Assembly (NCBI RefSeq): GCF_000577245.1
Contig: NZ_CBYO010000014.1
Location: 454,524-518,523 of the forward strand
Reading direction: 5' to 3'
DNA length: 64,000 nucleotides
Source of the DNA: Paucisalibacillus algeriensis
Lineage (GTDB): Bacteria > Bacillota > Bacilli > Bacillales > Amphibacillaceae
In this document: piece after piece, positions 16,537 through 26,026 of the stretch
How the letters are laid out: each line of letters opens with the position of its first letter
How positions within the stretch are numbered: the first letter of the stretch is position 1
Notes under the pieces: model-generated
The model's input: only the letters and a program-made list of their open reading frames with translations
Database searches by the model: none
Told to the model about the DNA's origin: nothing
Translations under genes and position numbers: made by a program

Positions 16537-18228
16537 TTATCGTGTAATTAATTGATTTTCTTCAATTCGTTTTAATGCACCAGGTTCCACTTCCTCGAGT
16601 GTACGTGCCGCTTGTTCTAAAGCAGCTTCATAATCAAAGTTTCTAAATAAGGTTTCGGCTTCCGTAAGCTTTGCTGCAAGTAACGGATACTTACTTCGGT
16701 ATCTATTAGCATATTGAATAACTTGCTCCGTAAGATTTGCTTGATCCAACATCACATCTGTTTGTTCAATCAATAAATCAACTGATGATTTAGCAGTAGA
16801 AAGTGCTTGTTGAACTTCTGAAATATCTAATGGGTTTTTCTCTAAAGCGGTTAGCACTTGATTACATTTCTCTAATGCCTCATCCATTGAATTCCAAATA
16901 AAACTTGGTACACCCGGAATATTACTCTTTTTTAGTTTGCGGTTAATTTCATTAATCTGATCACGGATATCCGCCAGTTTCTCTTTTGCTTCTATTTCAT
17001 CTTTTCTTAGGTTGTATACACTGATTTTGAAATCTTGGTGTTTTTCCAGTAACACTTCCAGTTGACTAAATCCTGTCTCTAGCTGCGTTCGCAATTCAGA
17101 GTGAGGAGTTTTCTTATCTTCCAAACCAAATTCTATTTCGTCATAAACCTTTTGTAATTGTGTAATTCTCTTTTCTAAAGATAAATATTTTTCCATGTCC
17201 TGATCATCAAAATAATAGGTTTGTTTTAACGTTTCAACCTCTGATTTTGTTTCTTCAAAAGAGGCAGCAACTTCCAAGACGGACTTATGATAGCTTGAGG
17301 CTTGCGATTCCATGTAGTTTTTTGCGATAGCTTCTTTCTCAAGAAGTTGGTACATTTCTTGAATTCGATCTTCAATTTCACTTTTTAAAGTTTTAGCCTC
17401 AGTTGCTAGACCTTTTTCTAAAGCTTTTACACAATCTAGCAAACGCTGTTGATAACCTTGCAATTCCTTTTCAAACCCAAGGTGGTCAATTCGGAACCCT
17501 TCCTCTTTCATCTCTTTAATACCAGTATACAAATCGTCTATCTGAGAAGGTATCTCCTGTTTACACGCTCGATAAAGCTCAGGAAACTCATCAATTTCAG
17601 TTTGTAATTGTTCAAGTTTTAGTTTTAGGGAGTCTACTAATTCTTTAGCCTCTGTATAATTACCAGAATCTACTAAATCATGATAATTCCCTAGTTCCTC
17701 GCTTAATTCCTCAATTTCAACTTCAAATCGAACTTCCGCTTTACCATATTGGAATCGATTTTGTGCAATTGTTTTACGTAAGCTCTTTATAGTAGGTTGA
17801 ATATATTCAACTTCCTTACGGCTTGACTCTTCTGATTCAACTAGGTCATCTAGTTCAGTTAGGATTTTTTCAATATCTTTTTCAATGGTTTGCAAAGCCT
17901 GGTCTGTTTTACGAAGAATCTTTTTGGCGGTTGAAAACCGAAATTTGTCAGCCGCTTCTTCCGCATCAAACAGATATTCCTCTAGGTCAGGTAGTTCATT
18001 AGAAAGAATTAACTCCCAACGTTCCTTCCAGGATTCAAATCTATCTTGTGTCTCGCCTGATAAATTTAGAGCTTTAATTTTTGTTAGCTGAGCGGACACA
18101 TTGCGATTCATAATATCTAATTTCCAGCTTTCGAGACGATCCACAAAATCATATATTCTTTTCCTCATAATTAGGCTTATAATGATTAATACAATAACCA
18201 CTAGTATAATTCCAATAATAATTTCCAT
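16537..18228 (-). CDS. ezrA: septation ring formation regulator EzrA
   Basis: 563 residues, the family's usual length. An N-terminal membrane anchor (about 1-22, MEIIIGIILVVIVLIIISL) is followed by spectrin-like coiled-coil repeats throughout. Near the C-terminus NRYRSKYP and RNFDYEAALEQAARTLE match the QNR patch needed for mid-cell localisation. EzrA interacts with FtsZ, limits extra Z-rings and links division to PBP1. The start ATG at 18228 has TAGGGGG. The ezrA, refZ and iscS neighbourhood is the B. subtilis order. Confidence 0.97.
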   Translation of the reverse strand: MEIIIGIILVVIVLIIISLIMRKRIYDFVDRLESWKLDIMNRNVSAQLTKIKALNLSGETQDRFESWKERWELILSNELPDLEEYLFDAEEAADKFRFSTAKKILRKTDQALQTIEKDIEKILTELDDLVESEESSRKEVEYIQPTIKSLRKTIAQNRFQYGKAEVRFEVEIEELSEELGNYHDLVDSGNYTEAKELVDSLKLKLEQLQTEIDEFPELYRACKQEIPSQIDDLYTGIKEMKEEGFRIDHLGFEKELQGYQQRLLDCVKALEKGLATEAKTLKSEIEDRIQEMYQLLEKEAIAKNYMESQASSYHKSVLEVAASFEETKSEVETLKQTYYFDDQDMEKYLSLEKRITQLQKVYDEIEFGLEDKKTPHSELRTQLETGFSQLEVLLEKHQDFKISVYNLRKDEIEAKEKLADIRDQINEINRKLKKSNIPGVPSFIWNSMDEALEKCNQVLTALEKNPLDISEVQQALSTAKSSVDLLIEQTDVMLDQANLTEQVIQYANRYRSKYPLLAAKLTEAETLFRNFDYEAALEQAARTLEEVEPGALKRIEENQLITR

Positions 18229-18420
18229 CGTAAAGCCCCCTAAAAATCCCCAAAGAAATTCCTTCTATAATGATATGAATAATTTTTATGATACGTATTT
18301 TCTATAATCCTTATAATACCATGTATATGCGATAATTGGCTAAAAAAATCAAATAAAAAGTGATTTTTTGTCAAAAAGTAACCGTTTTTGTATTTTACTG
18401 CGAATTCTCTAAAATTCTAG

Positions 18421-18448
18421 AAAAGAAAAAAGGTTGTTTGCACAACCT
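18421..18448 (-). terminator. refZ terminator
   Basis: AGGTTGT (18431-18437) pairs with ACAACCT (18442-18448); the A-rich stretch at 18421-18430 gives the U-tail on the minus transcript. Confidence 0.78.
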
Positions 18449-18459
18449 CATACACATTA

Positions 18460-19068
18460 TCATTCCATTATATAATCTAGCCATTTATGTATAGTCTTCA
18501 CATATCTATCTACAAATAAAGAATGGGAATAGTCACCAATTACCTGACTCCTCCATTCATTATGTAATACATATGGTGTAACAAGCATTCCCTTTAATTG
18601 CATTAATAGGAATTGGCGGTCTAACTTATGTTTATCTTCTTTCTTATTTTTAAAAACATCGGAAAATGTATTGCCGATGATAAAATTTTCTTTTGCTAAG
18701 TATGTAACAGCCATCTCACGGACAAAAACAGAGTCCATCGATAATTCCCGATGTATGAAACAGGACAATTGTAGATTTGCATGTTTATATTGTATAATTC
18801 TATGTACTAATTTTTTTAATTTTTCTATTGGGGAGTCAACTTGAGATTCCTCTAGAGTTGTTTCAATGATTGCCAAGTACTCTTCATAGTAATTGAAAAC
18901 CGCATATTCTAAAAGCCCTTGTTTTCCTTTAAAATAATAACTCACTGAGGAAACATTAACAGAGGCTTTTTCTGCGATATCACGAACGGAAGTACCGTGA
19001 AACCCTTTTTGATAAAAAAGTGTTGAAGCAGCCTCGACCACTTTTCTTTTTGTAGGGGTATCTTTCAT
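18460..19068 (-). CDS. refZ: TetR-family regulator RefZ (YttP)
   Basis: 202 residues from the ATG at 19068 (AAGGAG at 10-base spacing). TetR helix-turn-helix in residues about 8-55 (FYQKGFHGTSVRDIAEKASV, then SVSYYFKGKQGLLEYA), followed by an all-helical C-terminal domain. In B. subtilis RefZ binds motifs near the origin and controls FtsZ placement at the onset of sporulation. The assignment rests on position between ezrA and ytsP/ytrP and on length; the C-terminal domain has no diagnostic motif I can verify. Confidence 0.85.
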   Translation of the reverse strand: MKDTPTKRKVVEAASTLFYQKGFHGTSVRDIAEKASVNVSSVSYYFKGKQGLLEYAVFNYYEEYLAIIETTLEESQVDSPIEKLKKLVHRIIQYKHANLQLSCFIHRELSMDSVFVREMAVTYLAKENFIIGNTFSDVFKNKKEDKHKLDRQFLLMQLKGMLVTPYVLHNEWRSQVIGDYSHSLFVDRYVKTIHKWLDYIME

Positions 19069-19189
19069 TGAATATCAACTCCTTACTTACTTTAATGGTA
19101 TCCCTATATTATTAATACGACAAAGAAAGGAATTATCCTGCATGTATCAACAGGATAATTTTAACAAATTTTAGGAAGGAAGATCTAAA

Positions 19190-19669
19190 TTGTTCCAAAC
19201 TACAGCATATTCAGGTGACAAAGTAAAAGACTATGAACTATTAATAAAACAGCTTGCAGCACTCGTTCATGATGAAAAAGACGTTATTGCAAATCTTTCT
19301 AATGCTTCTGCACTATTAAATCAATTTCTTAATCATGTTAACTGGGTTGGATTTTATTTATGGAAAGAGGATGAACTAGTGCTTGGGCCATTCCAAGGTC
19401 TACCAGCTTGTATTCGCATTGGTTATGGGAAAGGAGTATGTGGTACAGCTGTCAAAGAACGAAAAACACAACTTGTAGAAGATGTAAATCAATTTCCAGG
19501 GCATATCGCCTGTGACAGCGCAAGTCAATCTGAAATCGTTATTCCAATAATAAAAAATAATGAAATATACGGTGTATTGGATATTGATAGTCCTCTATTA
19601 AACCGTTTTGATGAAACCGATCAAGTTTATTTAGAGAAGTTTGTAGAAGAATTAGTTAAAATCATATAA
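19190..19669 (+). CDS. msrC: free methionine-(R)-sulfoxide reductase, GAF type (YtsP)
   Basis: 159 residues from a TTG at 19190 behind GGAAGGAAG. A single GAF domain with the fRMsr cysteine set: LPACIRIGYGKGVCGTA and GHIACDS. These cysteines reduce free Met-R-sulfoxide using thioredoxin. The signature separates it from signalling GAF domains. It is divergent from refZ and convergent with the GGDEF gene dgcP, with a strong terminator between. Confidence 0.93.
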   Translation: MFQTTAYSGDKVKDYELLIKQLAALVHDEKDVIANLSNASALLNQFLNHVNWVGFYLWKEDELVLGPFQGLPACIRIGYGKGVCGTAVKERKTQLVEDVNQFPGHIACDSASQSEIVIPIIKNNEIYGVLDIDSPLLNRFDETDQVYLEKFVEELVKII

Positions 19670-19670
19670 T

Positions 19671-19700
19671 AAGAGGATGCCTCGGCATCCTCTTTCTTCC
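19671..19700. terminator. bidirectional terminator between msrC and dgcP
   Basis: AAGAGGATGCC (19671-19681) pairs with GGCATCCTCTT (19684-19694) around a 2-base loop, with a T-rich tail on the plus side. Confidence 0.9.
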
Positions 19701-21584
19701 TTAATTTTCCGTTACTTGTTCATTTATACTGTATTTTACAACGCAGTTTTTGCCGTAGCTTTTTGCTTCATACAATGCTTTATCAGCTCGAATAAAAAAA
19801 TTACGAGCAGTGTCATCTACTTCTGACGTCCATGTAGAAACTCCTGCTGATAGTGTTACATTCGGCTCAGTGAAATTTTCTACTTCCGTATTTATGATTC
19901 TTGCTAACTGTACACCACTATTTAAATCGGTACTTGGCAAGTAAATGGCGAGCTCTTCCCCACCCCACCGTGCTGCAATATCTTGCTCCTCAATGTTTTG
20001 CATTATAATATCTGCCACTTGCTTAATTACTTCATCCCCAACGTAATGACCAAATTTATCATTTACCTGCTTGAAATCATCAATGTCAAACAGAATTAGC
20101 GTTCCCATTGCACCCTTTTCCATATGTTGCATAATTTTCTCATCCAAATAATTGCGTGAATACAACTGGGTCAAGTAATCAGTTGATGCTGCCTTTTTTA
20201 ATTTTTCAGCCAGTATTGTGTTCACAAAAGCAAGTGTGGAATGGTGAATAATGGATTGTAACAATTTAAAGTGATCAAATGTGAAAGCATAGGCTTCACG
20301 ATGCAGAACAACCACAAACCCATTTATCGAGCCCGCATTTTCCATTGGCAGTACCATGACGGAGCGATAAGGACCCTTTCCTCCAGTAGATTTGTAGTCA
20401 CCAGCAAAAATAGCCTCTTTTCGTTTTAGGACTTCATTAACAGAATCTCTAATAAATCCATGGCCAGGTAGAGTTTCAAAGAAATCAGTGCTACCATCGA
20501 CCACATCATAGTGATGAATATTATTTTCCTGCATGTTATATATAAATCCAATTTCCTCTGGATGACAAATTTGACTAATTTGATTTCTTACCAATTTTGT
20601 AATCTCGATTAAATCGAGATGAGAATTTAATTTATGCGTCAAATCATTGATTAATCTCAAATCCGATACAAGATGGTTCGAATTTTGATATAACGTTGTA
20701 CTTTCTATCGCTAAGCCAGCTGTATTAGAAAATTTTGTTATGAAGAGGATATCCTCATCTTGAACCCCAAAAATTGTTGGAGCAATGATTTGTAACACCC
20801 CATAAACACCTTGATGACCTTTAAGCGGGGCATATATGCAAGTATCCTTCTCTTTAATCCGATTCTCAATTAGTACTTCACCATTTAGGAAGGCTTGTGA
20901 ACTAATTGATTGATCACTTAGCTTGATTGTCCTAATTGGAAGATCCAGCGTATCATCGTGATCCTGAGCTAATAACAGATTTACTCCAAAATCAGGATAT
21001 ATGCTTCGAATGCTGGATATTATCTCAATCAGAATGTCTGTTTTATTTGTCAACACTAAAAACTTGGTCGTCATTTCGTATAATAGTTGATGTTTTTGTT
21101 CACTCGCAGCGGATAAAAATAATGGATAGGTAATCGTTAGTAATTTTTCTATCTCTTCTTTAATTACTAGATATATTTCATCTGCTATTGATTTTTGTTT
21201 CGGGTCATATCCGCAAACAACCATCCCAAATGGACCATCTTTAGGATAGAATGGAATGGTAACTAAATCAATATCCTGTTGCATCTCATGAAAGATAATG
21301 TTTTTCTCAATAGGGATTGTTACCGTACTGTTTATGGATGCAGGTCGAGAGTTATGATCCTGAATATAATCCATTAATATATATGGTTCTTTAGAAGAGG
21401 ACACTAGCTTATAACAATTTGTCCACTTATCGTATAAATATATACCTGAAAAAGCAAAATCAAATACCGTTTTTACATTTTCTGATAGCATCTCATAAAA
21501 GTATTCCTTACTTTTTGGTGATAGCTTTGTCAGCATTTCATAGTTTAATAATATTAGGTTTTCCTGAAATTTTTGTCTGCTCAT
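19701..21584 (-). CDS. dgcP: GAF-GGDEF diguanylate cyclase (DgcP/YtrP)
   Basis: 627 residues from the ATG at 21584 (AGGTGATT; the GTG at 21593 lies within that site). Three GAF-like regions (about 10-160, 170-310, 320-450) precede a GGDEF domain. The domain has DIDDFKQVNDKFGHYVGD and the active-site GGEEL near residue 540, so it should make c-di-GMP. No RxxD inhibitory site precedes GGEEL (IEEQDIAARW), so product inhibition is probably absent. B. subtilis DgcP is the positional equivalent. The MshEN-containing PilB in this window is a possible effector. Confidence 0.92.
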   Translation of the reverse strand: MSRQKFQENLILLNYEMLTKLSPKSKEYFYEMLSENVKTVFDFAFSGIYLYDKWTNCYKLVSSSKEPYILMDYIQDHNSRPASINSTVTIPIEKNIIFHEMQQDIDLVTIPFYPKDGPFGMVVCGYDPKQKSIADEIYLVIKEEIEKLLTITYPLFLSAASEQKHQLLYEMTTKFLVLTNKTDILIEIISSIRSIYPDFGVNLLLAQDHDDTLDLPIRTIKLSDQSISSQAFLNGEVLIENRIKEKDTCIYAPLKGHQGVYGVLQIIAPTIFGVQDEDILFITKFSNTAGLAIESTTLYQNSNHLVSDLRLINDLTHKLNSHLDLIEITKLVRNQISQICHPEEIGFIYNMQENNIHHYDVVDGSTDFFETLPGHGFIRDSVNEVLKRKEAIFAGDYKSTGGKGPYRSVMVLPMENAGSINGFVVVLHREAYAFTFDHFKLLQSIIHHSTLAFVNTILAEKLKKAASTDYLTQLYSRNYLDEKIMQHMEKGAMGTLILFDIDDFKQVNDKFGHYVGDEVIKQVADIIMQNIEEQDIAARWGGEELAIYLPSTDLNSGVQLARIINTEVENFTEPNVTLSAGVSTWTSEVDDTARNFFIRADKALYEAKSYGKNCVVKYSINEQVTEN

Positions 21585-21713
21585 AGTAATCACCTATCAA
21601 GGAATTTTTGATTTTATTTAACTCAATTATATAAAACTTTTTGAAATTTTCCTATTCTAGTATACTGAACTTATTCATGCTTTGCCCAAAATTTCTTTTC
21701 TACAAAAGAATCA

Positions 21714-21742
21714 TTGACTTAAACCACAAAAAAATATATACT
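21714..21742 (+). promoter_or_regulatory. sigma-A promoter of rpsD
   Basis: TTGACT (21714-21719), a 17-base spacer and TATACT (21737-21742): near-consensus. Transcription would start about 180 bases before the rpsD start codon, producing the structured leader. Confidence 0.85.
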
Positions 21743-21744
21743 AG

Positions 21745-21925
21745 TCTTTGTGTAAAATAATAAGGCAGCCTAAGTGCATCACCATTCGAACCATTTTGTT
21801 CCTCTAAACCTTGAGGTGTATCGCGTAACTCTCAGCTGCTGGAGCGATGGTACATGAAAACATAATGGCGGTTGGAACGATCACGGCCCAAATTTTGTTT
21901 TATGCAAATACAATATAAAGGAGGA
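21745..21925 (+). ncRNA. rpsD leader, candidate S4 autoregulatory RNA
   Basis: The interval between the rpsD promoter and its ribosome site is about 180 bases, richer in GC than the flanks. It contains complementary stretches (for example AGGTGTATCGCG..., GAGCGATGG, and CGGTTGGAACGATCACGG). In B. subtilis S4 represses its own monocistronic gene through this leader. The fold is not computed here, so this is inferred from position, length and the known system. The rest of the gap upstream (21585-21713) is AT-rich with nothing else visible. Confidence 0.6.
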
Positions 21926-21933
21926 AATGTCCT

Positions 21934-22536
21934 ATGGCACGATATACAGGTCCTGTATGGAAAAAATCACGTCGTCTTGGCATTTCATTAACTGGCACTG
22001 GTAAAGAGCTAGACAAACGCCCTTACGCTCCTGGGCAACATGGAGCTAACCAACGCAGAAAACTTTCTGAGTATGGTATTCAATTACAAGAAAAACAAAA
22101 ACTACGCTTTATGTATGGTTTGAACGAGCGTCAATTCCGTACTCTATTCAATAGAGCTGGTAAAATGAAAGGTGTTCATGGTGAAAACTTCATGACTTTA
22201 CTTGAAACTCGCCTTGACAACCTAGTTTACCGTTTAGGTCTTGCACGTACTCGTAGACAAGCTCGTCAGCTTGTAAACCATGGTCACGTGACTGTTGATG
22301 GTGGACGTGTTGATATTCCATCTTACCTAGTAAAACCTGGTCAAATTATTGGTCTTCGCGAAAAATCAAGAAACCTTGACATCGTGAGAGAAGCAATTGA
22401 AGTTACAAACTTCGTACCAGAATATTTAACTTTTGATGCAGATAAATTAGAAGGTACTTTCAACCGTTTACCAGAACGTTCTGAATTACCATCTGAAATC
22501 TCAGAACAATTAATCGTTGAATTCTACTCTCGTTAA
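21934..22536 (+). CDS. rpsD: 30S ribosomal protein S4
   Basis: 200 residues from the ATG at 21934 behind AAAGGAGG. It starts [20 protein letters not shown] and holds the S4 RNA-binding domain around residues 91-150 ([22 protein letters not shown]). It binds the 5' domain of 16S rRNA and nucleates 30S assembly; it also acts as translational repressor. The CGT-rich codon use and strong ribosome site fit a highly expressed gene. It is monocistronic, with its own promoter, leader and terminator. Confidence 0.99.
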   Translation: MARYTGPVWKKSRRLGISLTGTGKELDKRPYAPGQHGANQRRKLSEYGIQLQEKQKLRFMYGLNERQFRTLFNRAGKMKGVHGENFMTLLETRLDNLVYRLGLARTRRQARQLVNHGHVTVDGGRVDIPSYLVKPGQIIGLREKSRNLDIVREAIEVTNFVPEYLTFDADKLEGTFNRLPERSELPSEISEQLIVEFYSR

Positions 22537-22562
22537 TCTCTGCCTTATGCATGTTAACACAC

Positions 22563-22619
22563 ATAGAACCCTTGAAATTGTTGTTAAATCAACATTTCAA
22601 GGGTTCTATTATTTTGTTG
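22563..22619 (+). terminator. rpsD terminator (in the 339-bp gap before the HTH/F1-beta-like gene)
   Basis: ATAGAACCCTTGAAAT pairs with ATTTCAAGGGTTCTAT (stem extended by TGTTG/CAACA), followed by TATTATTTTG. The remaining gap, 22620-22875, is AT-rich. I see only a possible -10-like TATGAT at 22769-22774 without a convincing -35. Confidence 0.93.
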
Positions 22620-22875
22620 CCAACATTTTTTAGGATACTCTACTAAATATAACTTCTAAAAGCATTATCTTTTAAACTGTATAATAGCTATTATGGATCC
22701 AATTTACACGTTGTAACTTTTTGAAACGAGGTTCTTTCGTCCATCTTTTTCCTTTGTACCAAATAGTGTATGATAAAATAAATAATATCGCATCATTTCT
22801 CTAATCTGTCATACTACTAATAACTTGATTGATTTTAACATCCTACATATACAAGAGGTGAAGGAGTACGAGTAA

Positions 22876-23931
22876 ATGGATAATATAAAACTTAATGTTT
22901 CATTTCTACGAAAACGAGTCCCTAATTTAACCATAGCAGCTAAAGAAAAAGGTTTACGGCCTGCCACAGTTTCTAATTTGTGTACAGGGAAGACTCCAGT
23001 AGGACGTGCAGAAGTGCGAACATTAGTCGCGTTAGCGGAACTTGCAGAATGTAAAATCGATGATTTAATCATTCGTGATAATGAAGTTCAAATGATTGAA
23101 ACAGGTATTAAAGCACTAGATTTTCTAGCTCCTATAACCAGAGGAGGTATAAACGGATTTATAGCTAGGCCAGGAATGGGGCAACTAGTACTACTAGCAG
23201 AGATATTTTACCGTTTAAGAGATAAGGATTTTACTACAGTACTTTTAATACCCTACTTGGACAGTCCTGATTTAAAAGAAGTGAAAGAAACATCGAATAT
23301 CCTATCCCAAGATACCAATAGTGCCTATAAGAAAATCATAGATGTAAAAGAGAATCAAGATGTCGTATTAGCAGTGGATAGGTCTTTAGTAGTTTCAGGA
23401 GAAATTTATTCTTTACTCGAAAAACTAAAGTTGCCAAAAGAAAAGACGATTACTACGTTTCTAATTGACCCAACTGGAGAAGCAGTAGATGAAGAACTTC
23501 CGTATGGACCTTTAGATACAATCTGGCATTTTGATGCGGAACTAGTCTCCAGAAAACTATTTCCTGCAATAAATCCTGTTTCTTCCACCTCTGTTATAAC
23601 AGAAGGAGCTCAATTAGATAAAAAACATTTTAATCTACAACAAAGAGCAAGAAAAATAATGCGCCGATACCGTGAACTGAGATTTTTAGTTAATGCTTTT
23701 GGCTACGATAAATTACAATTTCCGGATAAGGAAATTTATAACCGAGGGCTACGCCTTGAATCATATTTGACTCAAGCTTTTTTTGTTTCAGAACCTTTCA
23801 CTAAAAAGAATGGTGCCTCGGTTTCATTATCTGATACGTTAGAAGATGTCAGTCGTATTCTCGACGGTCAACTAGATGAAGTGAACAATGACAGACTACT
23901 TTATATAGGATCACTTTACCACATAACCTAA
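22876..23931 (+). CDS. helix-turn-helix protein fused to a degenerate F1-ATPase beta-like domain
   Basis: 351 residues from the ATG at 22876 behind AAGGAG. Residues 1-66 look like a Cro/C1-type HTH (IAAKEKGLRPATVSNL, GKTPVGRAEVRTLVALAELA, then DDLI). From residue 73 the chain follows the ATP synthase beta subunit: ETGIKALDFLAP, GGINGF, then PAINPVSSTS, HFNLQQRARKIMRRYRELR, LESYLTQAFFVSEPFT and ILDGQLDEV, each with an obvious F1-beta counterpart. The Walker A is destroyed (IARPGMGQLVL where F1-beta has GGAGVGKTV), and the catalytic GERTREG segment is absent. The beta-barrel crown of AtpD is replaced by the HTH. I know of no characterised member. A DNA-binding pseudo-ATPase is inferred. It stands alone with a terminator, in an accessory block. 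Confidence 0.85.
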   Translation: MDNIKLNVSFLRKRVPNLTIAAKEKGLRPATVSNLCTGKTPVGRAEVRTLVALAELAECKIDDLIIRDNEVQMIETGIKALDFLAPITRGGINGFIARPGMGQLVLLAEIFYRLRDKDFTTVLLIPYLDSPDLKEVKETSNILSQDTNSAYKKIIDVKENQDVVLAVDRSLVVSGEIYSLLEKLKLPKEKTITTFLIDPTGEAVDEELPYGPLDTIWHFDAELVSRKLFPAINPVSSTSVITEGAQLDKKHFNLQQRARKIMRRYRELRFLVNAFGYDKLQFPDKEIYNRGLRLESYLTQAFFVSEPFTKKNGASVSLSDTLEDVSRILDGQLDEVNNDRLLYIGSLYHIT

Positions 23932-23978
23932 CTCGTTTAGGTATAGGCGTTAAGACTCTTACTCTCCTGCCCGGTTAA

Positions 23979-24010
23979 AAAGGGGCACAGATTATTTCTC
24001 GTGCCCCTTT
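23979..24010. terminator. terminator between the F1-beta-like gene and the hydrolase gene
   Basis: AAAGGGGCAC (23979-23988) pairs with GTGCCCCTTT (24001-24010), between convergent stops, with A/T runs outside the stem. Confidence 0.85.
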
Positions 24011-24021
24011 CAAACATAAAT

Positions 24022-24708
24022 TTATTTGAGAAATTCTATCAAGATGGATAGAAATTCTGATAAATTATCCTGATGAACATGATGACCAGCACCATCAATT
24101 GTTACCAATTTACAATCCGGGATATTCTCGGAAACTTCTCGTAATTTGTCTTGTGGAATATTACTAGCTCCACCCCCAATAATAAGTGTTGGTGCAGAAA
24201 TAGCAGGGAGTCTTTCCCACCATTCTGGGTTTGGTTCGTTTAACTGTCTCATTATTGATTGAAAAGCTTTCCAATCAAATGGCAAAGGTTGTTCTGGCTC
24301 AGATGGTATTTCTTTTGGTTTGTCTGTAAATGGTGGCGGTGTATCAACTACAACTAATTTCTCTATTCTCGAAGCATATTGTTCTGAAAAAAGATATGAT
24401 ACAGTTCCTCCCATTGAATGACCGATAAGAATAAAACGTTCCAAATCCAATGCATCAACAAAAAGAAGTAGGTCCTCACACATTTCCTCGAAAGAATAGG
24501 TATCTGTTCTGGCACTCTCTCCATGCCCTCTCTGATCTAAGGCAATAAAACGATAACTTTCTCCTAAACCAGCAGCTACTCTCTCCCAAGACTTTGAATT
24601 ATTACCTAGTGAATGAAGTGCAACTATTGGCAGTGCTAAAGGGTTTCCACTCTCCCTATACTGAAAGGTATGTTTATTAAGTTCAATTTGTTTCACCAAA
24701 AATTCCAT
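24022..24708 (-). CDS. alpha/beta hydrolase
   Basis: 228 residues from the ATG at 24708 (GGAGATGG); an in-frame upstream start has no site. The fold signature is complete: oxyanion region LHSLGNNSKSW, DQRGHGES, nucleophile elbow GHSMGG, and a late GAGHHVHQD histidine. Cytoplasmic esterase/lipase-like enzyme; substrate not predictable. It lies 67 bp downstream of the acetamidase/formamidase gene on the same strand, so the pair is probably one operon processing an amide or ester. Confidence 0.88.
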   Translation of the reverse strand: MEFLVKQIELNKHTFQYRESGNPLALPIVALHSLGNNSKSWERVAAGLGESYRFIALDQRGHGESARTDTYSFEEMCEDLLLFVDALDLERFILIGHSMGGTVSYLFSEQYASRIEKLVVVDTPPPFTDKPKEIPSEPEQPLPFDWKAFQSIMRQLNEPNPEWWERLPAISAPTLIIGGGASNIPQDKLREVSENIPDCKLVTIDGAGHHVHQDNLSEFLSILIEFLK

Positions 24709-24775
24709 ATTACCATCTCCATCCGATTTACTTTCATTTTCTAGTCTGTATAGCAAACATTAATAGATTAAGATA

Positions 24776-25732
24776 TTACCTTAAGGCATCAAATGACAAA
24801 TAGGCATGAACGCCCTTACTGAAATTTACGATTTGTGTAACGCGTAAATCCACAACCATTGTTGCGTAGGCATAAGCTTCCGTCCTGGAAATTGTGTACA
24901 ACTCAGTCATTAAATCCAACATATCACTTAGTGCAAGCCACATTGCTTCTTCTAAGTTTTCGTGAAAAGCCATGGTAATCCATCCTGATTCCGTTTTTGC
25001 TCTAGGTCTGTTGATTTTCATATCTTCTCGTGTCTTAAAAGTTAAACTTACTCGCTCCATCGGACATTCTAACGCAGGACCAGCAACTTCTCCGTCACCC
25101 TGAACAGCATGGCCATCTCCTGTAGAAAAAAGGCCACCTTTTACAGAAATCGGCAAATATAATGTACTTCCTACCTGTAATTCTTTACAGTCAATATTAC
25201 CTCCACTATACCGTGGAACAAAGGTTGAAAGCTGCCCCTCTTCATCAGATGGCATGCCCATTATTCCCATGAATGGACGTAATTCCACATTGTAATCAAA
25301 ATTGCCAAATTGACTTGTACCCACCATTTTTTCAACATCAAGTTCAAAATCAAGCAGAACTTCTTCCTCTTGAACCAATCCTAATCTTTCATTCCAGTAA
25401 CTTGGAAACCCACCTGCTGAAGTCCAGCCCCAAGAACCTGGAACAATCTCGTTAATTGTTATTTCCAAAGTATCACCTGGCTTAGCATCTTGAATATAGA
25501 CTGGGCCGACTAAAGCATGACCAAATTGGTTCGTTTTCCTTTCGGGCTTAAGTTCCGTAAACTTTTTTCTTGGTTTGCCTGGATCTGAACGCTTTTCTAA
25601 TCCCCAAGCAGAATCTAATGTTCTGAAAATAACCGTGTCTCCTGAATGAATAGTTAATACAGGATCCAAATCCTTGCTGAAAAATCCATGTAATGTGTCT
25701 GAATCAGGTTCTAACCTATAAATATTGGACAT
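24776..25732 (-). CDS. acetamidase/formamidase family protein
   Basis: 318 residues from the ATG at 25732 behind TGGAGG. FmdA/AmdA family features: VYIQDAKPGDTLEITINEI, GNIDCKEL, LYLPISVKGGLFSTGDGHA, QGDGEVAG and a C-terminal TRTEAYAYATMVVDLRVTQ-like segment. Family members hydrolyse short amides to ammonia plus acid, with metal ligands in the GDGHA/QGDGE region. It is the first gene of a putative two-gene operon with an alpha/beta hydrolase. This pair is absent between rpsD and tyrS in B. subtilis, so it is an accessory insertion here. Confidence 0.9.
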   Translation of the reverse strand: MSNIYRLEPDSDTLHGFFSKDLDPVLTIHSGDTVIFRTLDSAWGLEKRSDPGKPRKKFTELKPERKTNQFGHALVGPVYIQDAKPGDTLEITINEIVPGSWGWTSAGGFPSYWNERLGLVQEEEVLLDFELDVEKMVGTSQFGNFDYNVELRPFMGIMGMPSDEEGQLSTFVPRYSGGNIDCKELQVGSTLYLPISVKGGLFSTGDGHAVQGDGEVAGPALECPMERVSLTFKTREDMKINRPRAKTESGWITMAFHENLEEAMWLALSDMLDLMTELYTISRTEAYAYATMVVDLRVTQIVNFSKGVHAYLSFDALR

Positions 25733-26026
25733 AGATTTATCCTCCATTAGAGATTGTTTGTAGATGAAGGAATAGTTCACACGATTTATTGTGGTCCGGA
25801 CACTAGAAAATGGTGTTAGTTAATCTATTCCATTTCAATTAGATAGTAACATAAATTACTCTATAAAGTAAATACGTTTTATGAATTTTTAAATTAGACA
25901 GTAAACTCCAATGGTATACATGTAATATCTAATGTCGTACTTCTTTCTTTCCTTTTTTAGTAAAAAGCAGTTATTTTTTCAACTTAATGTGATATATATT
26001 AAACTATTAATAGGAGGTTTTTGAAA

